Positions 8,809 to 18,168 of a stretch of 64,000 nucleotides of DNA are shown here, in pieces. Both the position numbers and the translations under genes were made by a program. The notes under the pieces were generated by a model. That model saw only the letters and a program-made list of their open reading frames with translations. It was not told the origin of the DNA and did no database searches. How positions within the stretch are numbered: position 1 is the first letter of the stretch; each line of letters starts with the position of its first letter. Location: the NCBI GenBank assembly GCA_008180335.1, contig VTEF01000002.1, positions 62,001-126,000 on the forward strand, written 5' to 3'. This stretch comes from Priestia megaterium (GTDB lineage Bacteria; Bacillota; Bacilli; Bacillales; Bacillaceae_H).

Positions 8809-8871
8809 TAATTAAATACAAGGCTTGGTAAGGAGGAGTGTATATCGCTCATTCTTACTACTTGAACAAAC

Positions 8872-8899
8872 TAGAGAGATGTATCTCTCTAATTTTTTT
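8872..8899 (+). terminator. Terminator after the yneA-yneB-ynzC group
   Basis: tagagagat / atctctcta forms a 9-bp stem followed by a T run, ahead of tkt. Confidence 0.7.
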
Positions 8900-9023
8900 G
8901 TATATTTTTAGTGGCTGGAACGAAAAATGTAAAAGTGCGGAAAAATTTAAGTCAACTATTGTACAAATGAGTCAATCATTAGTATGATTACATATATACA
9001 TAGATTTGAAAGGAATGAAGAGT

Positions 9024-11030
9024 ATGACACAACGTATTGAAGATCTTTCGATTGCAACGATTCGTACTTTATCAATTGATTCGATTGAAAAAGCAAATTC
9101 AGGTCACCCAGGTATGCCAATGGGAGCAGCTCCGATGGCGTATACATTATGGACAAAGTTTATGAATATTAACCCATCAAATCCAGAGTGGTTTAACCGT
9201 GATCGCTTTGTATTATCAGCTGGACACGGTTCGGCTCTTTTATATAGCTTGTTACATTTATCAGGCTATGATTTATCAATTGAAGACCTTAAAAACTTCC
9301 GTCAATGGGGAAGTAAAACACCAGGGCATCCTGAATATGGCCACACGTCAGGTGTAGATGCAACAACGGGTCCATTAGGACAAGGGATTGCGATGGCTGT
9401 TGGTAAAGCAATGGCAGAGCGTCATTTAGCGGAAACATACAATAAAGACGGATTAGAAATTGTTGACCACTTTACATACAGTATCTGTGGTGACGGAGAT
9501 TTAATGGAAGGGGTATCTGCTGAAGCAGCTTCATTAGCAGCTCACTTACAATTAGGCCGTCTTGTTGTTTTATATGATTCAAATGATATTTCATTAGATG
9601 GAGACTTAGATCGTTCATTCTCTGAAAGTGTGGAAGATCGCTTTAAAGCATATGGCTGGCAAGTAATTCGCGTAGAAGATGGTAATGATCTTACAGAGAT
9701 TGCAAATGCAATTGAAGCAGCAAAAGCAGATCTTACACGTCCTACGTTAATTGAAGTGAAGACTACGATTGGCTATGGTTCTCCAAATCGTGCTGGAACT
9801 TCAGGTGTTCACGGTTCACCATTAGGTGCTGAAGAAACAAAATTAACAAAAGAAGCATATACATGGACATTTGAAGAAGATTTCTATGTACCAGAAGAAG
9901 TATACGCTCATTTTAAAGCGACAATTGCTGATGATGGTCAAAAGAAAGAGAACGAATGGAACGATGTATTTGCACAGTATAAAGAAAAATATCCTGAATT
10001 AGCAGCACAATTCGAATTAGCTGTACAAGGTAAGTTACCAGAAGGATGGGAACAACAGCTTCCAGTGTATGAAGCAGGCTCAAGCTTAGCAACGCGTGCT
10101 TCTTCAGGTGAAGTGTTAAACGCCGTAGCACAAGCTGTTCCTCAGTTCTTTGGCGGATCTGCAGATTTAGCTGGTTCTAACAAAACGATGATTAAAGGAT
10201 CAGAAGATTTCACAGCGCAAGATTATAGTGGCCGCAACATTTGGTTCGGTGTGCGTGAGTTTGCAATGGGCGCCGCTTTAAACGGTATGGCATTGCACGG
10301 TGGTGTGAAAGTATTTGGTGGTACGTTCTTCGTATTCTCAGATTACCTGCGTCCAGCTATTCGTTTAGCAGCTTTAATGAAACTTCCTGTAACGTATGTA
10401 TTTACGCATGACAGTATCGCAGTTGGTGAAGATGGTCCAACACATGAACCAATTGAACAACTGCCATCACTGCGCGCGATGCCTGGTCTTTCAGTTATTC
10501 GTCCAGCTGATGCAAATGAAACAGCTGCAGCATGGCGTTTAGCGTTAGAGTCAACTGATAAGCCAACAGCACTTGTATTAACTCGTCAAGACTTACCAAC
10601 TCTTGAAGGCACAAATGAACGTGCATACGAAGGCGTATCAAAAGGTGCTTACGTTGTATCAAAAGCTGGTAAAGATCAAGTGGATGCTTTGTTATTAGCA
10701 ACAGGTTCGGAAGTAAGTCTTGCTGTGGAAGCGCAAAAAGCACTAGAAGCAGAAGGCATTTATACATCAGTAGTAAGTATGCCAGCATGGGATCGTTTTG
10801 AAGAGCAATCAGCTGAATACAAGGAAAGCGTAATTCCAAAATCAGTGAAGAAACGTTTAGGTATTGAGATGGCTTCTACACTTGGATGGGAACGTTACGT
10901 TGGAGATGAAGGACAAATTCTTGGCATTAATCACTTCGGTGCATCAGCTCCTGGTGGAAAAATTATGGAAGAATTTGGATTTACAGTTGAAAATGTAGTA
11001 GCAAAAGTAAAGAGTATGCTAAATGCATAA
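9024..11030 (+). CDS. tkt: Transketolase
   Basis: A thiamine-diphosphate enzyme of the pentose phosphate pathway that moves two-carbon units between sugar phosphates. The 668 residues match the usual length. Motifs seen are [13 protein letters not shown], the ThDP motif [27 protein letters not shown], the catalytic Glu in GVREFAMG and the C-terminal region [11 protein letters not shown] chose ATG 9024 because AAAGGA lies 9 bases before it; the upstream in-frame ATG 9015 and TTG 9006 are not served by that site. It is monocistronic with a strong terminator and keeps the place it has in the B. subtilis yne region. Confidence 0.98.
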   Translation: MTQRIEDLSIATIRTLSIDSIEKANSGHPGMPMGAAPMAYTLWTKFMNINPSNPEWFNRDRFVLSAGHGSALLYSLLHLSGYDLSIEDLKNFRQWGSKTPGHPEYGHTSGVDATTGPLGQGIAMAVGKAMAERHLAETYNKDGLEIVDHFTYSICGDGDLMEGVSAEAASLAAHLQLGRLVVLYDSNDISLDGDLDRSFSESVEDRFKAYGWQVIRVEDGNDLTEIANAIEAAKADLTRPTLIEVKTTIGYGSPNRAGTSGVHGSPLGAEETKLTKEAYTWTFEEDFYVPEEVYAHFKATIADDGQKKENEWNDVFAQYKEKYPELAAQFELAVQGKLPEGWEQQLPVYEAGSSLATRASSGEVLNAVAQAVPQFFGGSADLAGSNKTMIKGSEDFTAQDYSGRNIWFGVREFAMGAALNGMALHGGVKVFGGTFFVFSDYLRPAIRLAALMKLPVTYVFTHDSIAVGEDGPTHEPIEQLPSLRAMPGLSVIRPADANETAAAWRLALESTDKPTALVLTRQDLPTLEGTNERAYEGVSKGAYVVSKAGKDQVDALLLATGSEVSLAVEAQKALEAEGIYTSVVSMPAWDRFEEQSAEYKESVIPKSVKKRLGIEMASTLGWERYVGDEGQILGINHFGASAPGGKIMEEFGFTVENVVAKVKSMLNA

Positions 11031-11040
11031 TTAAATAAAA

Positions 11041-11070
11041 AGAGCAGACCTTTGGTGGTCTGCTCTTTTT
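11041..11070 (+). terminator. tkt terminator
   Basis: agagcagacc / ggtctgctct, a perfect 10-bp stem followed by a T run. Confidence 0.9.
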
Positions 11071-11071
11071 A

Positions 11072-11137
11072 TTCGACAAAAAAACAAGTAAAATTTTCCA
11101 TCGATAGACAAGCCTTGCAAAAACCAAACAGTATAAT
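11072..11137 (+). promoter_or_regulatory. Spo0A box and candidate sirA promoter
   Basis: TTCGACA at 11072-11078 is an exact Spo0A box (TGTCGAA on the other strand). TAGACA (11105-11110) and TATAAT (11132-11137) lie 21 bases apart. That is the long spacer known from Spo0A-activated sigma-A promoters such as spoIIG. Spo0A control of sirA is established in B. subtilis, so the site fits. Confidence 0.55.
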
Positions 11138-11174
11138 GACAGTACAATGGCCGGAATGAAAAGGGGGATGGAGT

Positions 11175-11615
11175 ATGAGAACGTATGAAGTGTATTTAAT
11201 GGAAGAAGAAGTTGCTTACGCTTATTTTCAAAAACAAATGCTTCTTTATCAGTTGTTTGTTGAATACAAGATGAAACGTGGATTAAAAAATCAGTATGTG
11301 AAAAAGCAAGTGGACTACGTGACAAGACCATTAGATATTTCGTATATTCAGAGCGAGTTACTTCAATCTTTTTCTCGGTATCCTCACTTTTTTATCCACA
11401 ACGATTACTTTGTACTCGAATATCCGCATAAAAAAAGCCGAGCATCAATGAAAATTAGTAGTCAATGTATAACTATTGAAGGAGATGGAAATGTTGATGC
11501 TGAAACAGCTTTTTTTGAAGTGTTGCGCAAATTAGATTCGTATTTTTTAGCGATTAACTATGGTACTGAAGAATATGGATGGCTGCGTCCTATTAAAACA
11601 AGAAAATTTGTGTAA
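11175..11615 (+). CDS. sirA: SirA, sporulation inhibitor of replication
   Basis: SirA binds DnaA and blocks new rounds of replication at the onset of sporulation. The product has 146 residues, the family length, with the typical start MRTYEVYLMEEEVAYAYF and the end YGTEEYGWLRPIKT. It is soluble, with no membrane segment. It sits between tkt and yneF exactly as yneE/sirA does in B. subtilis, and a Spo0A box lies just upstream. GGGGATGGAG precedes the ATG. Confidence 0.93.
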   Translation: MRTYEVYLMEEEVAYAYFQKQMLLYQLFVEYKMKRGLKNQYVKKQVDYVTRPLDISYIQSELLQSFSRYPHFFIHNDYFVLEYPHKKSRASMKISSQCITIEGDGNVDAETAFFEVLRKLDSYFLAINYGTEEYGWLRPIKTRKFV

Positions 11616-11705
11616 TTATTTAAGGAAATTGAACCGGAAATATTGTATAATAACCTATGGTTTAGTACACTGTAAGTTAGACAACATGAAGGAGGAAGTT
11701 ATGGT

Positions 11706-11918
11706 ATGTGGCTATATATTCTAGTTGGTGTTCTAGCTTTACTTGCTGGGATGGCACTAGGATTTTTCATTGCTCGTAAATATATGATGAGCTACCTTAA
11801 GAAAAATCCACCGATTAATGAACAAATGTTAAAAATGATGATGATGCAAATGGGCATGAAACCATCTCAGAAGAAAATTAACCAAATGATGAAAGCGATG
11901 AACAGTCAAATTAAATAA
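11706..11918 (+). CDS. yneF: YneF, UPF0154 single-pass membrane protein
   Basis: A 70-residue protein with one N-terminal membrane helix ([20 protein letters not shown]). A Met-rich basic cytoplasmic tail follows ([20 protein letters not shown]). This is the UPF0154 pattern. AAGGAGGA precedes the ATG. Function unknown; the position after sirA is conserved. Confidence 0.95.
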   Translation: MWLYILVGVLALLAGMALGFFIARKYMMSYLKKNPPINEQMLKMMMMQMGMKPSQKKINQMMKAMNSQIK

Positions 11919-11931
11919 TGGTTAATTAGGC

Positions 11932-11962
11932 AGACACTCTCGATTTGTAGGGTGTCTTTTGT
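11932..11962 (+). terminator. yneF terminator
   Basis: agacac ... ggtgtct hairpin followed by TTTT. Confidence 0.55.
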
Positions 11963-12253
11963 TATATATGTTTATCTTAATTATTCAATCACGGATGAAA
12001 AAATGCACATCTGTAAGATCCATAAATTTGGCGAGCTTCAACTAATAATTAGCGGGGATGGCGAACACCTCCGCTGTACTCTATACATAAGTAAAAACAA
12101 TTGATTTTTTAACGCTTTTTGCATTTTGTTATCTGGGAAATGTTCATTCTACATGTTAAAATATGTAATTGTATGGTATGTAAAATTTCATATAAATCAT
12201 GTATAAGTTAAATAGTTTGAAAAAAATGAATAATAAATTATTTGGGGGATAAA
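11963..12253 (+). other. Untranslated region upstream of the ABC exporter genes
   Basis: About 290 bases without a convincing gene. It holds a compact hairpin (agcggggatggcgaacacctccgct region, 12050-12073) and a 16-codon reading frame (MKKCTSVRSINLASFN) ending just before it at about 12042. In B. subtilis the homologous bmrCD genes are preceded by a leader that senses translation-inhibiting drugs by ribosome stalling. This stretch could play that part, but the leader frame has no good ribosome binding site. Confidence 0.25.
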
Positions 12254-14020
12254 ATGAGAATTTTCCGTGACTTATGGTGGTTTTTTAAACAAGAAAAAAG
12301 ATCATATCTAATTGGAATTATACTATTAATAATGGTAGCAGGATTAGAATTATTACCGCCGAAAGTCATTGGGTGGACAGTGGATGCTATTCGTGAAGAG
12401 AAGCTAACACATAAATTGTTAGTTGAAATGATTAGCTTATTATTAGGAGCAGCAATCGTAGCATATGTGATGCGATATATGTGGAGAATCATGATTTTTG
12501 GAACTTCTATAAAGCTGGCTCAACAATTGAGAAGCTCGTTATACAAGCATTTTACAAAAATGAATCAAGCTTTTTATCAGCGTAAACGAATAGGGGATTT
12601 AATGGCTCATGCAACCAATGACATTCAAGCTATTCAGCAAACAGCTGGTGTAGGTGTGCTGACATTAATTGATTCTCTTATTACTGGCGGGCTTGTGCTA
12701 ATTACAATGGCGGCAACGATTAGTTGGAAATTAACATTAATCAGTTTGATTCCGATGCCATTTATGGCCCTTTTAACAAGTTATTACGGCCAGCTGTTAC
12801 ATAAACACTTTCATCATGCACAAGAAGCATTTTCCTCATTAAATGATAAAGTTCAAGAAAGTATTACAGGAGTAAAAGTCATTAAAACGTTTGGAGAAGA
12901 ATACGCAGATATTGAAGAATTTCGCCAGCAATCATCTGATGTCGTTCGAAAGAATATGAAAGTGGCGAGAATTGATTCCCTTTTTGACCCTACTATTTCT
13001 TTAATCGTTGGCCTTTCTTTTTTACTTGCACTTATCTTTGGTTCACAAATGGTCCTGCGTGATGAAATTAGTTTAGGTCAACTCGTTACCTTTACAACCT
13101 ATTTAGGCTTGTTAATTTGGCCAATGTTAGCATTTGGCTGGTTGTTTAACATTGTCGAACGTGGAAGAGCTTCCTATGATCGCGTCTTTTCTTTATTTCG
13201 TGAACGTAACGAGATTGATGAAAAGAAGGATGGTGTAAAAGAGGCGCCGCGAGGTTCACTAGACATTTCAATTAGAGCTTTTCAATATCCTCATTCAAAT
13301 GAAGATGCATTAAGAGACCTTGTGTTTACAGTACACAGAGGTCAGACGCTTGGTATTGTAGGAAAGACAGGAGCTGGAAAGACAACGCTGTTAAAGTTAT
13401 TAATTCGTGAATTTGAGGTCACGGAAGGCCAAGTTATATTTGGGGATTATAACATTAAAGATTATACATTTGATGTTCTTTATCGCAGCATTGGTTATGT
13501 ACCGCAAGACCATTTTTTATTTTCTACAACCGTCGCTTCTAATATTGCGTTTGCTAATGAAAAAGTTGATCATTCTGAAATCGAAAGAGTAGCTAAAATT
13601 GCACATGTTCATGAGGACATTATTGACTTTACTGATAAATACAACACTGTAGTAGGCGAAAAAGGCGTGTCATTATCTGGAGGCCAAAAGCAAAGGCTAG
13701 CAATCGCAAGAGCATTGTTAATGAACCCCGAATTGCTGATTTTAGATGATTCCCTTTCTGCTGTAGATGGAAAAACTGAATCAAGGATTTTACAGTCATT
13801 AAAAAAGAATCGTAAAAACAAAACAACCGTGATTACTTCACATCGATTAAGTGCGATTGCACATGCTGATTTAATTCTCGTGTTAGATAAAGGGGAAATT
13901 ATCCAAAGAGGTACACATGATGACTTGCTAAAGAGAGAAGGATGGTATCAGGATATGTATGTAAGGCAGCAGCTAGAAACGATTGTAGAAGCCGGAGGAT
14001 ACGAAACAAATGAAAAATAA
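12254..14020 (+). CDS. yheI: ABC multidrug exporter subunit, BmrC/YheI-like
   Basis: One half of a heterodimeric type IV ABC exporter: six membrane segments (residues 1-310) fused to an ATPase domain. The Walker A motif is GKTGAGKTT and the signature LSGGQKQR. The residue after Walker B is Asp (LLILDDSLSAVDG) instead of the catalytic Glu. A non-catalytic site of this kind is known from BmrC-type subunits and pairs with a normal partner. I chose ATG 12254 behind GGGGGAT; an in-frame TTG at 12242 overlaps that site. The next gene overlaps by 11 bases. Probable role: drug or lipid-like substrate export. It lies inside the yne region, where B. subtilis has no such pair. Confidence 0.88.
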   Translation: MRIFRDLWWFFKQEKRSYLIGIILLIMVAGLELLPPKVIGWTVDAIREEKLTHKLLVEMISLLLGAAIVAYVMRYMWRIMIFGTSIKLAQQLRSSLYKHFTKMNQAFYQRKRIGDLMAHATNDIQAIQQTAGVGVLTLIDSLITGGLVLITMAATISWKLTLISLIPMPFMALLTSYYGQLLHKHFHHAQEAFSSLNDKVQESITGVKVIKTFGEEYADIEEFRQQSSDVVRKNMKVARIDSLFDPTISLIVGLSFLLALIFGSQMVLRDEISLGQLVTFTTYLGLLIWPMLAFGWLFNIVERGRASYDRVFSLFRERNEIDEKKDGVKEAPRGSLDISIRAFQYPHSNEDALRDLVFTVHRGQTLGIVGKTGAGKTTLLKLLIREFEVTEGQVIFGDYNIKDYTFDVLYRSIGYVPQDHFLFSTTVASNIAFANEKVDHSEIERVAKIAHVHEDIIDFTDKYNTVVGEKGVSLSGGQKQRLAIARALLMNPELLILDDSLSAVDGKTESRILQSLKKNRKNKTTVITSHRLSAIAHADLILVLDKGEIIQRGTHDDLLKREGWYQDMYVRQQLETIVEAGGYETNEK

Positions 14021-15770
14021 ACTTATATTAAAACGTCTGTTTTCTTATGCTAAACCTCATAAAGTATCTTTCTTATTCGCATTTTGTTTATTGCTTATCG
14101 CTACCACTGCTGACTTATTGGGGCCGATTTTGATAAAAGTGTTTATTGATGATTACTTAACGCGTGAGTATTTACCCACAGAACCACTCATTATTCTTGC
14201 TGGGAGCTACATATTTTTACATCTTTTAAAAGTAATTGTGCAATACTTTCAGCTTTTACAATTTCAAAAAATAGCCCTTACTATTACTCAACAACTTCGA
14301 ATTGATGTCTTTTCACACGTTCATAAACTAGGCCTTAGGTATTTTGATCGTACACCTACTGGAAGCCTTGTATCTCGAATTACGAATGATACAGAAGCGA
14401 TAAAAGAAATGTTTGTAGAAGTAATAGCGGTTTTCATCCAAAATGGTGTGTTTTTAATTGGCATTTTTGTGGCTATGTTTTTATTAGATGTAAAACTTGC
14501 ATTGTATTGTTTAGCCCTTCTACCTTTTATTTGGTTGTTAATGAAAACGTATCAACATTTCAGTGCCATTTATTATGGACAATTAAGAGAAAGACTAAGT
14601 CAATTAAACACAAAATTGCATGAATCACTTCAAGGCATGTCAATTATTCAAGTATTCAGACAAGAGAAACGAATGCGTCAAGAGTTTAATAGGATTAACG
14701 ATGAGCATTACGAAGCAGGAAGACGAAATATTAAGCTAGATGGGTTGCTTTTACGTCCAGCTGTTGAAATTCTTTACGTCATTGCTGTCATTGCTGTATT
14801 AAGCTATTTTGGTGTATCGGTAGTAGACAGTCCTGTAGAAATTGGTGTTTTATATGCATTTATTAATTATTTAGATCGTTTTTTTGAACCTGTTAATGAA
14901 ATGATGCAGCGTTTGTCCATGTATCAACAAGCAATGGTCGCATCATCTCGGGTATTTGAACTAATGGATGAAACAGATGAAGCGCCTGCTTTTTCGGCGG
15001 ATAATTCCCTCTCTATAAAAGAAGGTGTGGTAGAATTTAAAGGGGTTACATTTTCTTACGATAACAAGCGAGATGTGCTACGAGATATTTCGTTTACTGT
15101 TCAGAAAGGTCAAACCGTTGCTCTCGTAGGACATACGGGCAGCGGCAAGAGTTCGATTATCAATTTACTTCTCGGGTTTTATAAACAACAAAAAGGTGAA
15201 ATTTTAATAGATGGAAAGCCGCTTAGCACGTTTTCAAATGAGGAAGTACGAAAGAACATAGGACTTGTGCTACAAGATGCTTTTATATTTGCAGATACAG
15301 TAAAGCGAAATATTACATTGCACGATGATACCATTTCAGAAGAAAAAGTAAAAGAAGCAGCTGCTTTTGTACAAGCAAATTCATTTATTGACTTGCTTCC
15401 GAATAAATATGATGAAGAGCTTGTTGAAAAAGGTGCGACACTGTCAAGCGGGCAACGGCAGCTTCTTGCGTTTGCTAGAACAGTTGTAAGAAATCCTAAA
15501 ATTCTTGTTCTTGATGAAGCGACTGCACATATTGATACAGAGACGGAAGAAGCAATTCAGCGTGTATTAGATAAAATGAGAACAGGGCGTACGACAATTG
15601 CCATTGCCCATCGTTTATCGACAATTCAGCATGCCGACTGCATTCTAGTTCTCCATAAAGGCCAAATTATTGAACGAGGCACTCACGAGCAGCTGCTTCA
15701 TCATAAAGGCTTGTATTACAATATGTACCGTTTACAAAATCATGAAGGAATTTTAATGAATGAGAAGTAA
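14010..15770 (+). CDS. yheH: ABC multidrug exporter subunit, BmrD/YheH-like
   Basis: The partner half-transporter, 586 residues. It has six membrane segments and an ATPase domain with Walker A GHTGSGKSS, Walker B plus catalytic Glu in ILVLDEATAHIDTETE and His in IAIAHRLSTIQ. The signature is altered to LSSGQRQL (Ser for Gly). So the two subunits build one canonical and one degenerate ATP site. The start codon overlaps the end of the upstream gene, implying translational coupling. BmrD of B. subtilis is longer, about 670 residues, so this may be a related pair rather than the strict orthologue. Confidence 0.87.
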   Translation: MKNKLILKRLFSYAKPHKVSFLFAFCLLLIATTADLLGPILIKVFIDDYLTREYLPTEPLIILAGSYIFLHLLKVIVQYFQLLQFQKIALTITQQLRIDVFSHVHKLGLRYFDRTPTGSLVSRITNDTEAIKEMFVEVIAVFIQNGVFLIGIFVAMFLLDVKLALYCLALLPFIWLLMKTYQHFSAIYYGQLRERLSQLNTKLHESLQGMSIIQVFRQEKRMRQEFNRINDEHYEAGRRNIKLDGLLLRPAVEILYVIAVIAVLSYFGVSVVDSPVEIGVLYAFINYLDRFFEPVNEMMQRLSMYQQAMVASSRVFELMDETDEAPAFSADNSLSIKEGVVEFKGVTFSYDNKRDVLRDISFTVQKGQTVALVGHTGSGKSSIINLLLGFYKQQKGEILIDGKPLSTFSNEEVRKNIGLVLQDAFIFADTVKRNITLHDDTISEEKVKEAAAFVQANSFIDLLPNKYDEELVEKGATLSSGQRQLLAFARTVVRNPKILVLDEATAHIDTETEEAIQRVLDKMRTGRTTIAIAHRLSTIQHADCILVLHKGQIIERGTHEQLLHHKGLYYNMYRLQNHEGILMNEK

Positions 15771-15796
15771 TGTATAAAGAGAAGCGGAAAGTGAAA

Positions 15797-15826
15797 AGAA
15801 ACAACCTCTATTTAGAAGTTGTTTCT
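15797..15826. terminator. Terminator shared by exporter operon and ynzD
   Basis: agaaacaac / gttgtttct is a 9-bp stem with U-rich sequence on both sides. It overlaps the last codons of the convergent ynzD gene. Confidence 0.6.
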
Positions 15827-15984
15827 CTATTTTGTGAAGGAGTTTCATTATAAACATTTAACAAGCGATCTAGCTCTTGACTATGTTTAATAGCAGGGGG
15901 AGAATTTAACCCACTAACCCGAACAACATGTATCAATTCTTCACGTTTCTTTTCGATTGCCAGCAGAATATCTTGTTTTAACAA
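15808..15984 (-). CDS. ynzD: Spo0E-like aspartyl phosphatase (YnzD type)
   Basis: A 58-residue protein below normal gene-calling size. It reads LLKQDILLAIEKKREELIHV, then a short loop, then HSQELDRLLNVYNETP. The SQELD signature is diagnostic of Spo0E family phosphatases, which remove phosphate from Spo0A~P and delay sporulation. The start is TTG 15984 behind GAGAAGGGA with a 10-base spacer. Its location between yneF and ccdA matches ynzD of B. subtilis, where it is also on this relative side. A small helical hairpin protein in the cytoplasm. Confidence 0.9.
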   Translation of the reverse strand: MLKQDILLAIEKKREELIHVVRVSGLNSPPAIKHSQELDRLLNVYNETPSQNRETTSK

Positions 15985-16114
15985 TGCTACGGTTCCCTTC
16001 TCAATAAAACTTTTACCTAATTATACTAGATAATGGTACTTTTTGAAAGTAGCTTCATAAGTCAATTTAATTACAAAATGATAACGGTATTTATCAGAAT
16101 GGAGTGGACGGGTT

Positions 16115-16822
16115 ATGACTGATTTAAATTTGTTTCTAGCATTTGGAGCTGGATTTTTATCATTTATTTCACCATGTTGTTTACCATTGTATCCAGCTTT
16201 TTTATCGTATATAACAGGTGTTTCAGTAGGCGAGTTAAAAGAAGGAAAGCGTCTGCATCAGCGTAAAGCTTTTTTACATACAGCCTTTTTTCTTTTAGGC
16301 TTTTCGTTAATTTTTGTAGCAATTGGGTTTGGAACATCACTAATAGGGAGCTTGTTTATTAACTATCAAGATTTGATTCGGCAAGTAGGCGCTATTTTAA
16401 TTGTCTTTTTTGGGCTCGTGCTAATCGGTGTTTTTAAACCGGCTTTTTTAATGAAAGACCGAAAGTTTATCTTTGCGAATAAACCAGCTGGTCTACTAGG
16501 ATCATCTGTTATAGGAATGGCATTTGCAGCAGGATGGACTCCGTGTACAGGTCCGATACTCGTTTCTGTTATGGCGTTAGCAGCTACTAATCCGAGTTCA
16601 GGATTACTTTATATGATAGTGTATTCCTTAGGGTTTTCAATCCCTTTCTTTATTATGTCGTTTTTTATAGGTAAAATGAACTGGATTAAGCGTCATACAG
16701 CTAAGATGATGAAAGTTGGCGGTTATGCGATGATCGGAATGGGTATCATTCTTTATTTTAATTGGATGACGAAAATTATTATTTATACGACTAGTATATT
16801 CGGGGGATTCAGAGGTTTTTAA
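16115..16822 (+). CDS. ccdA: CcdA, thiol-disulfide transporter for cytochrome c maturation
   Basis: A six-helix membrane protein of 235 residues in the DsbD/CcdA family. It carries reducing equivalents from thioredoxin across the membrane for cytochrome c and spore cortex assembly. The two redox cysteines are visible in helix 1 ([14 protein letters not shown]) and helix 4 ([13 protein letters not shown]). ATG 16115 lies behind GGAGTGGACGG. The order ccdA-ccdB-ccdC is kept, with an extra gene in between. Confidence 0.96.
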   Translation: MTDLNLFLAFGAGFLSFISPCCLPLYPAFLSYITGVSVGELKEGKRLHQRKAFLHTAFFLLGFSLIFVAIGFGTSLIGSLFINYQDLIRQVGAILIVFFGLVLIGVFKPAFLMKDRKFIFANKPAGLLGSSVIGMAFAAGWTPCTGPILVSVMALAATNPSSGLLYMIVYSLGFSIPFFIMSFFIGKMNWIKRHTAKMMKVGGYAMIGMGIILYFNWMTKIIIYTTSIFGGFRGF

Positions 16823-16953
16823 AATTAGTAAAAAGTAATGTTTTTCTTGAAAAATATTTTAATCACTGATAAAGTAATAAGTAAAAAGTCCTATTTTTAA
16901 TTGAGGTATGGTCAGGCAGAGAAAATAGATAGTTGAAATGCGGAGGGCTTGCA

Positions 16954-17313
16954 GTGGCAAGGATATTAATTGTAGATGATGCGAAGTTCATGAGGGCAAC
17001 ACTACGAAGCATTGTGGAAAGAGCTGGTCATGATGTTGCAGGGGAAGCTGAGAATGGAGTCGAAGCAATTGAAAAGTTTCGTGAGTTGAAGCCGGATATT
17101 ATGACAATGGATATTACCATGCCAGAATTAAACGGAATGGATGCTGTTAAGCAAATTAAACAAAAGTATCCACAAGCAAAAATAGTGATGTGTTCAGCGA
17201 TGGGACAGCAGAAGATGGTTGTCGAAGCCATTGAAGCGGGAGCAAAAGATTTTATTACAAAACCTTTTGATGAATCATCAGTACTTGATGCAATTGATCG
17301 GGTTTTAGGTTAG
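16954..17313 (+). CDS. ccdB: CcdB/YneI, CheY-like single-domain response regulator
   Basis: A 119-residue receiver domain with the acidic pocket (LIVDDAKFMR), phospho-acceptor Asp (DIMTMDITMPELNG) and Lys (FITKPFDE), and no output domain. It closely resembles CheY in layout, but B. subtilis YneI has no proven chemotaxis role. GTG 16954 lies 7 bases after CGGAGGG; an in-frame TTG at 16933 would precede that site and is rejected. Its phosphodonor is unknown. The window contains three orphan kinases, but no link can be shown. Confidence 0.92.
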   Translation: MARILIVDDAKFMRATLRSIVERAGHDVAGEAENGVEAIEKFRELKPDIMTMDITMPELNGMDAVKQIKQKYPQAKIVMCSAMGQQKMVVEAIEAGAKDFITKPFDESSVLDAIDRVLG

Positions 17314-17357
17314 TAACAACAGGTGATATGGCGTTCAGAAAGTGAATTTAATAGTAA

Positions 17358-17392
17358 AACAAAGAGTCTTCTATTAGAAAAAGGCTCTTTTT
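17358..17392 (+). terminator. Terminator after ccdB
   Basis: aaagagtc ... ggctcttt hairpin ending in a T run. Confidence 0.6.
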
Positions 17393-17541
17393 TACTGTTA
17401 AGACAAATTTCGCCTTGTGTACCCTGGAGTCTGAAGTTTCACTTTATTTATAGAAAATATTTTTTATCTATTTCTTCTGCATATAGACAGTGTTACAATG
17501 AAACCGTTATATTTGTAAATGTAAGAAAAGAGGTGTATGAA

Positions 17542-18099
17542 TTGAAAGAGATTATTTTAATATTAATTTTGCAACTGGTTTATGTACCAATTTTAACGTT
17601 GCGCACAATCTTTCTAGTAAAAGGAATGAGTATGTATGCCTCAGCTTTTGGTTTCCTGGAAGCACTCGTTTATGTGTTTGGGCTATCTCTTGTCTTTTCA
17701 GGTGATCAAAGTACAGTATCAATGGTTGTCTATGCAGTCGGGTTTGGTGCTGGAATTATACTTGGGGGATATATTGAGTCCAGACTTGCGATTGGATATA
17801 CAACATTTTTAGTTAATCTAATGACAAAAAATGAAGAGTTAATTAATCACCTTCGGCAAGAAGGATTCGGTGTTACAGTGTATCAAGGCGAAGGACGAGA
17901 CAGTTCTCGTTACCGCTTGGACATCTTAACGAAAAGAAGCCGTGAAGAAGAGCTATTAGTACTGATCGAAGAATATGAACCGAAGGCATTTATTATTTCA
18001 TATGAACCACGTAAATTTAAAGGTGGTTTTTTATTAAAGGCAATGAAGAAACAAAAAATAAAGCAAAAAGCCAAAACAAGTACATCTCATACAAAGTAG
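17542..18099 (+). CDS. UPF0316 / DUF2179 membrane protein (YebE-like)
   Basis: A 185-residue protein with three membrane helices in the first 90 residues (LILQLVYVPILTLRTIFL and two more) and a soluble C-terminal DUF2179 ferredoxin-like domain (LINHLRQEGFGVTVYQGEG). This matches the UPF0316 family, represented in B. subtilis by YebE. TTG 17542 is chosen because AAAGAGGTG lies 7 bases before it and the protein then starts at the first membrane helix. It is inserted between ccdB and ccdC, an order that differs from B. subtilis. Function unknown; the DUF2179 fold suggests small-ligand sensing. Confidence 0.85.
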   Translation: MKEIILILILQLVYVPILTLRTIFLVKGMSMYASAFGFLEALVYVFGLSLVFSGDQSTVSMVVYAVGFGAGIILGGYIESRLAIGYTTFLVNLMTKNEELINHLRQEGFGVTVYQGEGRDSSRYRLDILTKRSREEELLVLIEEYEPKAFIISYEPRKFKGGFLLKAMKKQKIKQKAKTSTSHTK

Positions 18100-18168
18100 A
18101 GTGGTTGTTGTTTACTGTGAACTTGTTTTATAATAAAAGTAACATTATATAGTAAAGAAGGGGTTTCT

